From: Candidatus Rifleibacteriota bacterium
Lineage (GTDB): Bacteria; Muiribacteriota; Ozemobacteria; Ozemobacterales; Ozemobacteraceae
Reading direction: 5' to 3'
Length of the DNA: 64,000 nucleotides
Assembly (NCBI GenBank): GCA_015233565.1
Contig: JADFXM010000035.1
Location: forward strand, 1-64,000
The notes beneath the pieces are model-generated. The model worked only from the letters and a program-made list of their open reading frames with translations. It did no database searches and was not told where the DNA came from. Each line of letters begins with the position of its first letter. Positions within the stretch are counted from its first letter, which is position 1. Shown here in pieces: positions 8,547-17,834 of the stretch. Made by a program: the position numbers and the translations under genes.

Positions 8547-10343
8547 ATGAATGCTCCAGAGAATGTGAATAAAAAGATTTCAAAAAAAGTGCCTGACGGG
8601 CAATTGACTGTTACTACTTCTGCATGCCCTGAGTGCCGGAAAACCGTTCCCGCCAAAGTTCTGGTGCGCAACAATAAAGTATATTTCGAAAAGAGTTGTG
8701 TTGAACATGGTGTGTCAACAGTTTTGGTGGCGGACGAAGCTGATCAATATCTTGATGCATTCAACTTTCATCGAAAGGCAACAGTACCACTGGCTTTCAA
8801 ACGGCCTTTTACCGGATTATGTCCTGAATCCTGCGGCTTTTGTCCGGAGCATGAACAACACGTTTGCATGCCAGTTGTGGAAATTACTGACCATTGTGAT
8901 ATGGCTTGCCCCGTCTGTTTAGTGCGAAACCACCAACGTTGGCACATGACCCTCGATGAATTCAAAAAGATTCTGGATCGACTTATTGAAACGGAGGAAA
9001 GCATCGATGTTCTGAATCTTTCCGGCGGGGAACCGACTTTACATCCACAGTTTACGGAATTTATCGAGGAAATTCTCCGCCGAAAAGAGATATTGCGTGC
9101 AAGCGTTTCAACGAATGGACTCAGACTCCAACAGGATGCGAATTTACTTCGATTCCTTGCCGAGAGAAACGTTGTTATCAGCTTGCAATACGATGGCGAC
9201 AACCCGGAATCGGTTGAACGGCTTCGCGGGCGCAATACCACTGAGATAAAGAATTCCCTGATACAACAAATTTGCGAAATGAACGCCTCATGTTCTCTTA
9301 CCTTTACGCTAACTCCGGATGTAAATGAAGCTTTTCTGGAAAGTGCGATTGAGCTGCTTTTTACCAAACCGAACATTTTGAGTTTGATGGTACAACCTGT
9401 CGCTTATTGTGGAACGGGAAGTACATTCAACGTTAAGGGGAGTGGCAAAGATAACCGAAAAGCTCGTGGTGTCGGTGGCGCTAGTGAAAATGTAAGTACA
9501 AGTGTAGGTGCAAGTGCAGGCGTTAACGCAATTACAGGTTCGAACGCAAACACAAACACAAACACAAACACAAACACAAACACAAACACAAACACAAACA
9601 CAAACACAAACACAAACACAAACACAAACACAAACACATGTTCAGGTGCCAACGCAAATACAAGTTTGAGCGCAAATGTGAATGCAGGAGCCAGTGCAAG
9701 TGTAAATGTAAATGCAAGTGACAAAGGTGAGAGGCGGAAAATTTTTATTCCTGAAGTGACACGTCTGGTTGAAAAATATTCCAAAAACCGTGTAAAAGCA
9801 AATGACTTTTCTCCGCTTCCTTGCAGCCACCCAGGATGTTTTTCACTTTCATTTTTCCTGAAAGTAGGCGAGGGAGAATATCTTTCGATAAAGCATTTTT
9901 TCGAACCGGAAACATATTTGAACATCATCAAGAACCGGGCATTATTTGGAACTGACCCGGACAACTTCCAGAAAATAGAGGAAGCCGTATATCAACTCTG
10001 GTCAGGACCTTGTGCTTTGGCTCCTGATTCTGAAAGAGCTCTTAAAGCTGTAAAAACTCTTCTGAAAAAAGCACAGGGAACGGCGGCTTCAATGGCCAGA
10101 CCTGCGGCTTCTCCAAAACCATCCTCCTCAATGCAAGTGTCTAAGTCGGGGGGAGATTCCTGCTTCAACCCGGCAACTGCAATCAATGCCGCTGAGCGGG
10201 ATATCAAGTCGATTTTTATTCACGGATTTATGGATCCAGACACGTTCGATCTATCTCGTGCAAGAAAGTGTTGTCAGGTTTATCCCCTCCGAGATGGAAG
10301 ATTCATGCCCATTTGCGTGTACAATGTTCTTGAAAGGAAGTAA
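8547..10343 (+). CDS. Radical SAM protein of the Tes family, paralogue 2, with Asn-Thr repeat insert
   Basis: A 598-residue paralogue of the preceding protein and a closer fit to Tes proteins: CPEC (C27, C30) and SCVEHG (C51), then LCPESCGFC (C92, C96, C99), the SAM motif C117-x3-C121-x2-C124, LSGGEPTLHP, PLPCSHPGC and a tail with KCC..C-x-YN. Between the core TIM barrel and the C-terminal part, at about residues 293-393, lies a low-complexity insert absent from paralogue 1, containing 15 exact Asn-Thr units (residues 335-364) encoded by a hexanucleotide repeat, flanked by degenerate Asn/Ala/Ser/Val repeats of the same period. A second Pro/Ala/Ser linker occurs near residues 510-530. Start ATG 8547 has AGAAGG upstream. 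It is the last gene of the operon. Confidence 0.8.
   Translation: MNAPENVNKKISKKVPDGQLTVTTSACPECRKTVPAKVLVRNNKVYFEKSCVEHGVSTVLVADEADQYLDAFNFHRKATVPLAFKRPFTGLCPESCGFCPEHEQHVCMPVVEITDHCDMACPVCLVRNHQRWHMTLDEFKKILDRLIETEESIDVLNLSGGEPTLHPQFTEFIEEILRRKEILRASVSTNGLRLQQDANLLRFLAERNVVISLQYDGDNPESVERLRGRNTTEIKNSLIQQICEMNASCSLTFTLTPDVNEAFLESAIELLFTKPNILSLMVQPVAYCGTGSTFNVKGSGKDNRKARGVGGASENVSTSVGASAGVNAITGSNANTNTNTNTNTNTNTNTNTNTNTNTNTNTNTCSGANANTSLSANVNAGASASVNVNASDKGERRKIFIPEVTRLVEKYSKNRVKANDFSPLPCSHPGCFSLSFFLKVGEGEYLSIKHFFEPETYLNIIKNRALFGTDPDNFQKIEEAVYQLWSGPCALAPDSERALKAVKTLLKKAQGTAASMARPAASPKPSSSMQVSKSGGDSCFNPATAINAAERDIKSIFIHGFMDPDTFDLSRARKCCQVYPLRDGRFMPICVYNVLERK
9549..9638 (+). repeat. Hexanucleotide microsatellite (AACACA)15
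   Basis: Fifteen perfect tandem copies of AACACA inside the second radical SAM gene, each giving Asn-Thr. The surrounding ~9470-9720 shows worn copies with the same six-base period. A six-base unit keeps frame when it slips, so copy-number change would alter linker length rather than switch the gene off. It also creates a spurious open frame on the other strand. Confidence 0.97.
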
Positions 10344-10703
10344 TAGCTGTCTCCTAATATTTGGTAATACGTAAAACCTGATTTCATAATTGCTTTGATT
10401 CTTCTCAGTGAGCTGGTTTTGTCAACTGGACAAATTCAAAGGTTAATTATTTCTTTGTATCGTTCTCGAGATTGTTACCACCGGATAAAAACTGGCTCAG
10501 GCACCGCCGGAATAATGACCCACGTTGCCGTGTGGCAACATTTAACTCTTTTGACCAAGCTTTTTCTTTAGTTGCTGCTTTTCTTTGGTGGGTCTTTTTT
10601 TTCTTTTATGGTGGATCAGAAATTAGCCGGGCCTACCACTCGAGATAAGGTAGAAAAGACTTTCTAGCTGGAGAAAGACCCAAAGGGTGTTCCATTCCGT
10701 CTA
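10344..10703. other. Intergenic stretch after the radical SAM operon
   Basis: No gene is seen. A small hairpin with arms gttgcc/ggcaac is at 10524-10539, and a T-rich run follows a weak gaccaa..ttggtgggtc pairing near 10552-10605, which could be the operon terminator; neither is strong. Confidence 0.4.
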
Positions 10704-10920
10704 ATACCAATTACAATTAGTTCGTTCATACGCCTTGTTTCTCGCTCCAGATCTGCGTAAAATTAGATTTTATCTGACAGAAATGAATGTTTCAACCATC
10801 CAGTAAGGGATCCTTATTTTCCCGAAAATTTCGTTTTTTCTTGGAGAATAAAGCGATCCCTTTACATTTTGGTCAAATCAAAGCCCTTGGGGAAGTGCAC
10901 GTATTTTTTGGGATTGGTAT
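10704..10920 (+). repeat. 217-bp inverted-end element, copy 2
   Basis: Full-length copy, ATACCAAT to ATTGGTAT, closely similar to copy 1 at 1761-1977 throughout, including the internal hairpin. It is flanked by TA on the left and AA on the right. It lies between the radical SAM operon and the DUF3370 gene. Confidence 0.9.
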
Positions 10921-11312
10921 AATTCATTGCAAAATCCAAAAAAATCTGTAACGTTTTTTTTCTCTCTTCGGTAAGATATTCAAGTAAGGTTGAAATTCAT
11001 AACTTGGAGAAAAGTATGAAGAAAATAATATCTGCAAGCTATCGCATTCGGTTCGGTTGCTGGGTTTCTCAAAATCGGATTTAGCAATCGCCTATGGTTG
11101 TAAGGAACAGGGTAATGGAATTCTCTTTTCCATAAATGAGCAAGGTTTAGGAATAGGTTGTCGGTTATCATTTCCCCGATTTCGGCCAATCGCTATGGTT
11201 CAGTTGACCAAAACAGTGTCTGGATTAACGCTTCCAGCATCAATAAGGGAAAAGTTGTTTTCCATCGCTTTGCTCTTCAGTAATTCACAAAATTTCCTAT
11301 GGAGGAAAATTA
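10921..11312. other. Intergenic stretch upstream of the DUF3370 gene
   Basis: A ribosome site and ATG at 11016 open a 22-codon frame (starting MKKIISASYR) that stops at once; it may be a leader or a remnant of a broken gene. Frames after it do not resemble a known protein. GGAGG at about 11301-11305 is the ribosome site of the next gene. Confidence 0.4.
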
Positions 11313-13127
11313 ATGAAGTCTATTGTTTCTTTTCTCAAATTGGTGAGTATTTTTTTCATCATGTTGCCGGGGTTGGCCATAGCACAAACTGCAATTCCTT
11401 CCTCCGAAACGGAGAATCCGCAAACGGGAGTGTCCACGCCAACCACGGCTCTTTCGCCGTCGATTTTCTCTCCTCAATCGATAATTAACAATTTGAACTT
11501 ACCCATATCTGTTGCCTCTCAAGCGCAAATAACTTCTCCAATGGTTTCCCAATTCACTAGCGCGATTTCAGGAGGGTTGTCTTTCATCGAATCTTTGTTT
11601 TCATGGATCCTTGGAATTATTCTCCATCAACAGGGTTCGGGATTTCACCTGCCGGTTGCGGACAAGATGAAAGCCACTACTGGAGCATGTTGCGATGGAT
11701 TCGGGTTCGAGGCTGTTTCAGCTTCCGCGGCGGCGGTACTCGCTGCGAATTATACTAATGTCAAGCCACTTACCCATGCCGTTCGGCCGCTAAACATTAC
11801 GCGCCTTGGGCACACGCTGCTCTATAGCAACGTGTTCGAATCTGTCACCGAACCCGGCATTTTGTTCTCGACGCTTTCGAAGCAAGGGCAATCCGATCCT
11901 TCCGCCCACCTCAATCAGGTGTTGGCGGAATCGGCCAGTCAGTCGTTCGCTTTTGACTTTTTCGGCCACCATCGCTTAGGCACATTCAAGACCGATTCAT
12001 CCGGGAAACAGATTCCGGTATCTTTCAAGGGCCGAGTTGTAACACTCCTGTACAACCCCGACGAAACTCCCGCTCACGTCACGATCAGTCAGAATGTTAC
12101 TTCCGGCATGCGCGAATGCACCTACGCGGGGAATTATGGAGGTCCTGGCGATTTGACCGCTTCCCGGATACTGCGCGGAGTCAACACTCAACCCATTGGA
12201 CCCCGGGATGTCCCGGCGCACGGTTTCTCAATCATCAACCAGTGGACCGGCGGCTTGGCCGAGACCCACAGCACCCAAATCAGCGGTAGCGTCGACTGCA
12301 GCCGTGTCCAACTCGTCGAGGTGGCTGTCCCGGACGACATCGACCTTTCCCGAATGAGTTCCGCCGAGATCAAGGACTGGATTTCACGGCAGAAGCTGGA
12401 ATCCCTTTCCCCAACCGATTTACCCTGCCGGGAGAGCGGGGAAACTAAGCAACTCAATGGATTGGACGGCAAACCACACCAAGTTGCACTTCCCAACGCC
12501 ATGGGAAGAGCCGGCGGTATCACTGATCAGGGTGCTTTCGAAGCGACGCTTGCCACGTTCGACCCTTCGCTCCAAACAGATGCGGCCTATGCAATCAATA
12601 CCACTCCAACGAAACTGTTCGGGCAATCACAAATGCAATCGGTCCCTTTCAGCAACTATTACAATCAGGTGGCCACCGACCCGCATACCCGACTACCCGG
12701 AACCCTCTCGTCGCCGTATGATTTCGGAAACTACGGAGTTCGGCAATCATACGTTGTCCCAATTAGCAACAGCGGATCTTCGACCGAGTCGATTTCGGTT
12801 GTCCTTGGATGCCCGAGCGCTCACGAAGGTCAGAAGCTCATTCCGACTTTTCATAAGGAGACCCCGACCGAAGCCGCCGCAGATCATCTTCCAAGCTACT
12901 ATCTACGAACCGAGGTGTTGATAAGCTATACCGGCGCCGATGGACAATCGCATCAGCAGATCGTCCGGGTCAACCAGACCGCAGGGCAGATAAGCGAATT
13001 GACTCGCCTGCAACTAGCGCCGGGCGAGGCGCAGACCCTGCGTGTGCAAATGCTCGGCACCGGCGACAGCACCCCGAACCAGATTCTGGCAGTTATGAAG
13101 AGCGACCGGTTGGATGTGAAACCGTAG
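11313..13127 (+). CDS. Secreted DUF3370-family protein
   Basis: A 604-residue exported protein. Residues 1-25 form a signal peptide ending in AIAQ; about 25-120 is a Ser/Thr/Pro-rich, poorly conserved stretch; the rest matches my recollection of the DUF3370 family best known from cyanobacteria (features such as VRPL, GILFSTLSKQG, PSAHLNQV, FDFFGHH, YNPDETPAHVTI, YAGNYGGPGD, NYGVRQSY). Function is unknown for the whole family. Composition is striking: bases 12241-12300 are 39/60 GC while 11281-11340 just before are 15/60, and most of the gene is GC-rich against AT-rich neighbours, suggesting acquisition by transfer. GGAGG precedes ATG 11313. It converges on the exporter gene with a 25-bp gap. 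Confidence 0.7.
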   Translation: MKSIVSFLKLVSIFFIMLPGLAIAQTAIPSSETENPQTGVSTPTTALSPSIFSPQSIINNLNLPISVASQAQITSPMVSQFTSAISGGLSFIESLFSWILGIILHQQGSGFHLPVADKMKATTGACCDGFGFEAVSASAAAVLAANYTNVKPLTHAVRPLNITRLGHTLLYSNVFESVTEPGILFSTLSKQGQSDPSAHLNQVLAESASQSFAFDFFGHHRLGTFKTDSSGKQIPVSFKGRVVTLLYNPDETPAHVTISQNVTSGMRECTYAGNYGGPGDLTASRILRGVNTQPIGPRDVPAHGFSIINQWTGGLAETHSTQISGSVDCSRVQLVEVAVPDDIDLSRMSSAEIKDWISRQKLESLSPTDLPCRESGETKQLNGLDGKPHQVALPNAMGRAGGITDQGAFEATLATFDPSLQTDAAYAINTTPTKLFGQSQMQSVPFSNYYNQVATDPHTRLPGTLSSPYDFGNYGVRQSYVVPISNSGSSTESISVVLGCPSAHEGQKLIPTFHKETPTEAAADHLPSYYLRTEVLISYTGADGQSHQQIVRVNQTAGQISELTRLQLAPGEAQTLRVQMLGTGDSTPNQILAVMKSDRLDVKP

Positions 13128-13152
13128 CGAAAAAAAGTAAAAAATACTTGAC

Positions 13153-15465
13153 TTATGGTTGTTGCTTGGTTGAGAAACCTGAGATAACCAGAAGCGAACA
13201 GGTGAGAAACAGGTCGTAGAACATTCCGATAAAAAGAGTCATTGCTGAATAAGCGCCAAAGTTTTTTGTCGGCCCGAAACTGGACAAACATAGAATTCCC
13301 AGGCCCAATATCGGAATCAAGGTTACGGAAATTATTGCCCAGGTATACTTGATCATGATTCTGATTCGGCAAGTATTCGAAAAATGCCCCTTTTCCTCGT
13401 CACGAAAAAATTCGTGCAGAAGATGGATTGTGTCGTCAACTATGGTTCCGAGACAGATACAGGGTCCCATGGCGGTTGCCGGTTCAAGTCTGGCTCCAAG
13501 CCAGCCCATAAAACCCATTGCAGCCACGATTGGAAGAATATTTACTACAAAGCTTATCCAAAGAGCTCTCCAGCTTCGGAATGCCAATCCGATGATGAAG
13601 AATACTCCTATTACCGACGAGCTCATTGATGCAATCTGGAATTCCAGAGCTTCGTTTTCGACAACGGCGGAAAGATAGAGTCGTCCGGTTGGACAAATTT
13701 TTAGAGTGTCGCTCGAAACGACTTTTGCGATTGATTGAAGTCTGTTTAGAGTTTCTTCAACCTTTCTTGAATCACCATGTCTCAGGTAAATGATCATTCT
13801 CGCCCGGTCAAAGAATGGGGGATTGAGCAAACTGCTGGTTAGAGCTGGCGCATTGGATGCAGCCAATCTAAGAGAACGGTCGAGTTCTTGTTGGTTTTTC
13901 GGGACACAGTTTGCAGCTCCGGACAGTTCTCCCCAGATTTCTTCCACTAAAGTACAAGAAGAAAAGTGCGAGACTATTTCGGTATCAGACGATATTGCTT
14001 TTTCGAATTCCTTTATTGCTGAATAAGATTCCATCGTGTCAAATCTGCCGTCGTTGGTTTGTAAAAGAAGCGAAACCTGGCGGCTTCCAATTGAAAATTT
14101 GGATTGTACAAAGTCATTTGCCTGGAGAAGCGGATCGTTTTCCGGAAAAGCGCTCAGCGGTTCTTTGCCATATTTCAGCAAAACACATCCGATTCCGAGG
14201 GAAAAAGTGAAAATTGCGGCAACAAAAATGACAATTTTTGGGGAAGGGGAATTCCGAATGATAAAGCGCCCGAGGCCTCTTTCCCAGCTTCCTTCAGAAA
14301 AGTTTTCAGTTTTTTTGATGTACTTGAAAAAAGTTGAAAGGACAACAGGTAAAAGCAGGTAAACCAGGATGAGAGCAAATGCGCACCCTAAGGCTGAGAA
14401 GATCGAAAAGGCACGAATTCCCTGGATAGGTGAAAAAATCTGGGAGATGAAGCCTCCCAGAGTGGTAAATGTGCAAAAAAAGCCGGCGGGGAGGTTTTCT
14501 TTTAATGTAAGAAAGAGTATTTCACGGGAATCCTGTTTTCCCTGCAAAAAAAGGATATTTCTGACTTGTATGAATTTATTGATGAACTGGATTGCAAGTG
14601 AGAGTGCGACGAAAAGAACGATGGGGGTCAGAAGCGAAGAAAAGACGGATACCTTGTACCCTGACCATGCAAAGACCCCATGCGTCCAGATTGTGGGAAG
14701 AATAACGACCAACAGCACTGCCAGGGTGATCGTTAATGATCGGAAAAGGTAGAAGGAAAGGCCGAGAGAGGCAATAAAACTCATTAAAATGAATTTGGAG
14801 TTTTCAGAAATCAGGTAGGAGATGTACCTTTCAGCGAAGACCGGATATCCGAAAATGTACCAGTTGTTTCCTCCCAATTCCTGGTTTAAAGTCTTTCTTA
14901 TTGCTCGGACAAGTTCATGAGCTTTTCGGGCTTCCAAAGGTTGTGGTCTGATGAAAAGAGCCTGAGCTCTTTCGTCCAGTGCAAGAAGAAAACCGTGTGT
15001 GAAAGAGCTGGTTCGCAACTTTTCAAGCATTCGTTTAAGCAGACGGGGCCTTTCATTCAGCCAGGATAGCTTTTCCATTTCTTCAAAGCCGATAGCGCGG
15101 GCCAGATCCCAAACTCCTTGTACTCCTGGAATTTGCTCCAGTTTTTTTCTTATTTCAAGAGCATGTTTCAGTGAATTCCAGTCCAGGGTTTCCATTGGGA
15201 TGCAAACCATTATCTGGTCATCAGGGCCGAACATTCTAAGACTCTCTTCGAAAGTGGCGAGAAGATCGGGACGATCTCCCATCAGGTCTTTGAGCTCATA
15301 TTCAAACGTATTTGTAGCTGCCAGTCGTCCTAAGACAAGCGTCAGAAGAAAAGAGGTCAGGAAAAAAGTTTTTTTCCAGCGAATGACAGGTCCTAGAATG
15401 AAATTAGCAATGCGCTCAAAAAAATGTTCAAAGAAGCGTTTTAACATACTTTTCAGTTTGGCCAT
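13153..15465 (-). CDS. RND superfamily (MMPL/HpnN-type) exporter
   Basis: A 770-residue inner-membrane protein with the duplicated RND layout: one transmembrane helix near residues 30-48, a periplasmic loop to ~230, a block of five helices to ~380, a helix near 405, a second loop to ~610, and a final five-helix block with GTIVDDTIHLLHEFF, the family signature. MMPL-type members export lipids, hopanoids or polyene conjugates. It is the last gene of the acyl-carrier operon (66 bp after the desulfurase fusion), which makes export of the operon's acyl product likely but unproven. Start ATG 15465 with a modest GAAGAG site. The gene ends 25 bp from the convergent DUF3370 gene. Confidence 0.85.
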   Translation of the reverse strand: MAKLKSMLKRFFEHFFERIANFILGPVIRWKKTFFLTSFLLTLVLGRLAATNTFEYELKDLMGDRPDLLATFEESLRMFGPDDQIMVCIPMETLDWNSLKHALEIRKKLEQIPGVQGVWDLARAIGFEEMEKLSWLNERPRLLKRMLEKLRTSSFTHGFLLALDERAQALFIRPQPLEARKAHELVRAIRKTLNQELGGNNWYIFGYPVFAERYISYLISENSKFILMSFIASLGLSFYLFRSLTITLAVLLVVILPTIWTHGVFAWSGYKVSVFSSLLTPIVLFVALSLAIQFINKFIQVRNILFLQGKQDSREILFLTLKENLPAGFFCTFTTLGGFISQIFSPIQGIRAFSIFSALGCAFALILVYLLLPVVLSTFFKYIKKTENFSEGSWERGLGRFIIRNSPSPKIVIFVAAIFTFSLGIGCVLLKYGKEPLSAFPENDPLLQANDFVQSKFSIGSRQVSLLLQTNDGRFDTMESYSAIKEFEKAISSDTEIVSHFSSCTLVEEIWGELSGAANCVPKNQQELDRSLRLAASNAPALTSSLLNPPFFDRARMIIYLRHGDSRKVEETLNRLQSIAKVVSSDTLKICPTGRLYLSAVVENEALEFQIASMSSSVIGVFFIIGLAFRSWRALWISFVVNILPIVAAMGFMGWLGARLEPATAMGPCICLGTIVDDTIHLLHEFFRDEEKGHFSNTCRIRIMIKYTWAIISVTLIPILGLGILCLSSFGPTKNFGAYSAMTLFIGMFYDLFLTCSLLVISGFSTKQQP

Positions 15466-15531
15466 TTAAAAACTCTTCACCCAATTTTCGTTCCTGGCTT
15501 TTGTGCGGGTTGTCGTTATTTCCAATAATTT

Positions 15532-17025
15532 TTAAAGAAGTTTGGAAAGTAGTTCAGGGTAGCGGCCTCTCCAGGCTGAGTAGCCGCCGAAGAGAACTCG
15601 AACGTTTTTATGGCCGCTTTTTGCAAGGCGGTAACCTGCTCCGAGAGAGAAAATTCCTGTTGAGCACATCAATATTATTTCTTTGTTTTTGGGGATATCC
15701 GGAATATATCTTTCGAAGCTGATATGGGAAAGATTTTTTGCGGTTGGAATTGAGGGAGAAATAAAGCGTTCATGGGGAAGCCGCAAGTCGATCAGATATG
15801 AATCTGATGACAAAATACGTGTTTCGGTAAGGTGTTCCGGGTCGAGGTATGAAAATCCTTCGGGGTCTCCTGCGAGAACTTGTTTCAAAGCCCAGAGAAA
15901 ATACAAGACATCGATTATATCGGTTGATGATCCCATGCTAACGCGAATAGTGGACAAAGCGAGTTCTTCGGAAATTCCCATTCCTAATAAAACGTGGGAT
16001 GGTTCAATTCTGTTGGCAGTACAAGCTGACCCGATAGAGACGGAGATTCCATAACAGTCCAGACCTGCAAGGAGTCGGATTCCACTTACTCCAGGGAATG
16101 TCAGGTTCAGGGTTCCTGGAAGTTGGCAGTGTTTGTGAGCTTCGTTGATCACCAGTGATGGGAATAGTTTCCTGCATCCCCATTCTAAAATGCGTCGGAA
16201 TCGAAGAAGCTTTTGAAAGACCTCTTGACGTGCTGCTTCAGCTATTCTAGCGGCTGTGGCAAAGCCTCCAATTTGGTGAGTTCCTTCAGTTCCCGCACGC
16301 ATTGTTTGCTCCTGTTCACCTCCGAAGATTAAAGGGATCCAGGGATGTTTACCACGCCAGTAGAGTGCACCACAACCTTTTGGACCTTGTATTTTGTGCG
16401 AGGAAATTGATAAGAACTCGCAATTCAATTCGTCAACATGTACAGGTATTTTCCCGAAACTCTGCACTGCGTCAACATGAAGGGGAATGTTATGTGCGGC
16501 TGCAATTTGTGCGATTTCCAGAATGGGTTGTATTATTCCGGTTTCGTTATTGGCATGCATGACTGAAATCAAGCGTGTTTCAGGTTTTATTGCCTGGGTA
16601 ATTTTCTGGGGATCGATGCGCCCGCTGCGCGAAGCGGGAATAAAAGTAACCTGATTGCCCATTCCTTCTATTTGCCGGGATGAGCCGATGATAGATTCAT
16701 GCTCTATCAGGGTTGTTATGAGGTGATTTTTTTCCCCTTTTCCAAAAATGCCTTTTAATGCAGTGTTATTGGCTTCGGTGCCTCCGGAAGTGAAAAGAAT
16801 GTTTTCAGGTTTACATTGAAGAATTCCTGCGATTGTCTTTCTGGATTCTTCTATTATTCCTCGGCCAATTCGCCCTTGAGTGTGAAGCGAGGAGGGATTG
16901 CCGTAACAATTTTCAAGTGTTCGTTGGATCACATTCCTGACTAAGGGATGGATGGGGGTAGAGGCGTTGTGGTCAAAATATGCGCCGGGATAAGTTAAAA
17001 GTTTGAGAAGTTTAAAAAGGAACAT
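15532..17025 (-). CDS. Cysteine desulfurase fused to a rhodanese domain
   Basis: A 497-residue fusion. The first ~385 residues are a class V PLP enzyme of NifS/IscS type: YFDHNASTP at the start, TSGGTEANN, SSHKIQGPKG with the PLP lysine, and SIGSACTANR with the catalytic cysteine. The last ~100 residues are a rhodanese domain with the loop CSTGIFSLGAGYRL holding the sulfur-carrying cysteine. Sulfur could pass directly from desulfurase to rhodanese as persulfide. Start is ATG 17025, preceded by AAAGGTGAG; the longer TTG frame has no site. It lies between the fatty-acid-like genes and the exporter, so sulfur insertion into the operon product is possible, but a housekeeping sulfur role is equally possible. 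Confidence 0.88.
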   Translation of the reverse strand: MFLFKLLKLLTYPGAYFDHNASTPIHPLVRNVIQRTLENCYGNPSSLHTQGRIGRGIIEESRKTIAGILQCKPENILFTSGGTEANNTALKGIFGKGEKNHLITTLIEHESIIGSSRQIEGMGNQVTFIPASRSGRIDPQKITQAIKPETRLISVMHANNETGIIQPILEIAQIAAAHNIPLHVDAVQSFGKIPVHVDELNCEFLSISSHKIQGPKGCGALYWRGKHPWIPLIFGGEQEQTMRAGTEGTHQIGGFATAARIAEAARQEVFQKLLRFRRILEWGCRKLFPSLVINEAHKHCQLPGTLNLTFPGVSGIRLLAGLDCYGISVSIGSACTANRIEPSHVLLGMGISEELALSTIRVSMGSSTDIIDVLYFLWALKQVLAGDPEGFSYLDPEHLTETRILSSDSYLIDLRLPHERFISPSIPTAKNLSHISFERYIPDIPKNKEIILMCSTGIFSLGAGYRLAKSGHKNVRVLFGGYSAWRGRYPELLSKLL

Positions 17026-17207
17026 GTAACTCACCTTTCGCAAAATAGCTGAAGGGATTTTTGAAGGCAACTTAGGTTCAGGGCCATAAGCTTTTCCATT
17101 AGGACAGAAATCTCAGCTTTTTGTTTTGTACTTTGAAAAAATCTTGCACTCTTTTGTCACTTTCTTCACAGCCCTGGAGAGATCTTGGTTAAACGGTTGG
17201 GAAAATT

Positions 17208-17834
17208 TCAAAATAACCCTGGAATAAAACGGTATCGTACACGCTCCATGTACTCCTTATACTCGGGAAATTGTGAAAGAAAATGTTCCTCAAGAATGGC
17301 CCTTTGAACGTAACATAAAGTCGAAAACAGTGCGACAATAAAGTTGAACCAGCTCGGATGCCGAAAGATTATACCGAGTCGCATTAAAATGTCGGTACCA
17401 TACATGGGATGCCGAACAAATGCATATAGGCCGTTGCTTTTAACTTCCCTGACAGCAATCAAAATTCCGAAACTTTTTCCAAGATTTATTAGAGTGATTG
17501 TTCCGGCGATGACCGTGACTAGTAGAATGCCGTTAGAAACCGTTAGACACCATGGTTCGGGGGCTTTTACTTTCAGATCCATGAAGGCCCCGGAAAAAAA
17601 TGCCAAAAGGGCGATTCCCTGGTGCAAAAAGTTTGTTTGTAAAAAAAGATGGTTTTTCCTGATCAGGATTAAGCTGACGAGAATAAGGTTGTGTATCACC
17701 CAAATTATTTCAAGTAATCCGAATTCGCCGCTTTGGTAGCTTTCAAGGGCCTGGATAGCAAAAAACCTTGTTAAGGATACGAAAAGAACGATGTTAATTA
17801 TTAGCTGGTTGTTTTTTTTAAAGAAATCATTCAT
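17208..17834 (-). CDS. Membrane methyltransferase, ICMT/PEMT-like
   Basis: A 208-residue protein with about five hydrophobic segments and the C-terminal signature of isoprenylcysteine carboxyl/phospholipid methyltransferases: SNGLYAFVRHPMYGTDIL, then an EEHFLSQFPEYKEYMERVRYRFIP-like segment (split across about residues 180-206). These enzymes methylate carboxyl, amino or phenolic groups of lipids at the membrane using SAM. The start is ATG 17834 with GGAG seven bases upstream; it overlaps the stop of the hotdog gene (ATGAATGA), so the two are translationally coupled. The context suggests methylation of an acyl-derived lipid. Confidence 0.8.
   Translation of the reverse strand: MNDFFKKNNQLIINIVLFVSLTRFFAIQALESYQSGEFGLLEIIWVIHNLILVSLILIRKNHLFLQTNFLHQGIALLAFFSGAFMDLKVKAPEPWCLTVSNGILLVTVIAGTITLINLGKSFGILIAVREVKSNGLYAFVRHPMYGTDILMRLGIIFRHPSWFNFIVALFSTLCYVQRAILEEHFLSQFPEYKEYMERVRYRFIPGLF

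Noticed and set aside
9404..9964. 186-codon minus-strand open frame rich in Phe-Val
   Set aside because: It is the mirror of the AACACA microsatellite inside the radical SAM gene; it has no ribosome site and only repeat-driven openness.
11057..11488. 143-codon plus-strand frame before the DUF3370 gene
   Set aside because: It runs out of frame through the signal peptide of the DUF3370 gene and lacks a ribosome site.
13131..13155. Short repeat of agtaaaaaatacttgactta shared with 53229-53249
   Set aside because: About 20 AT-rich bases in two places; too short to call an element, though it could be checked.
13399..15140. Several plus-strand open frames across the exporter gene
   Set aside because: They lie opposite a clear RND exporter with full motif set and have no ribosome sites.
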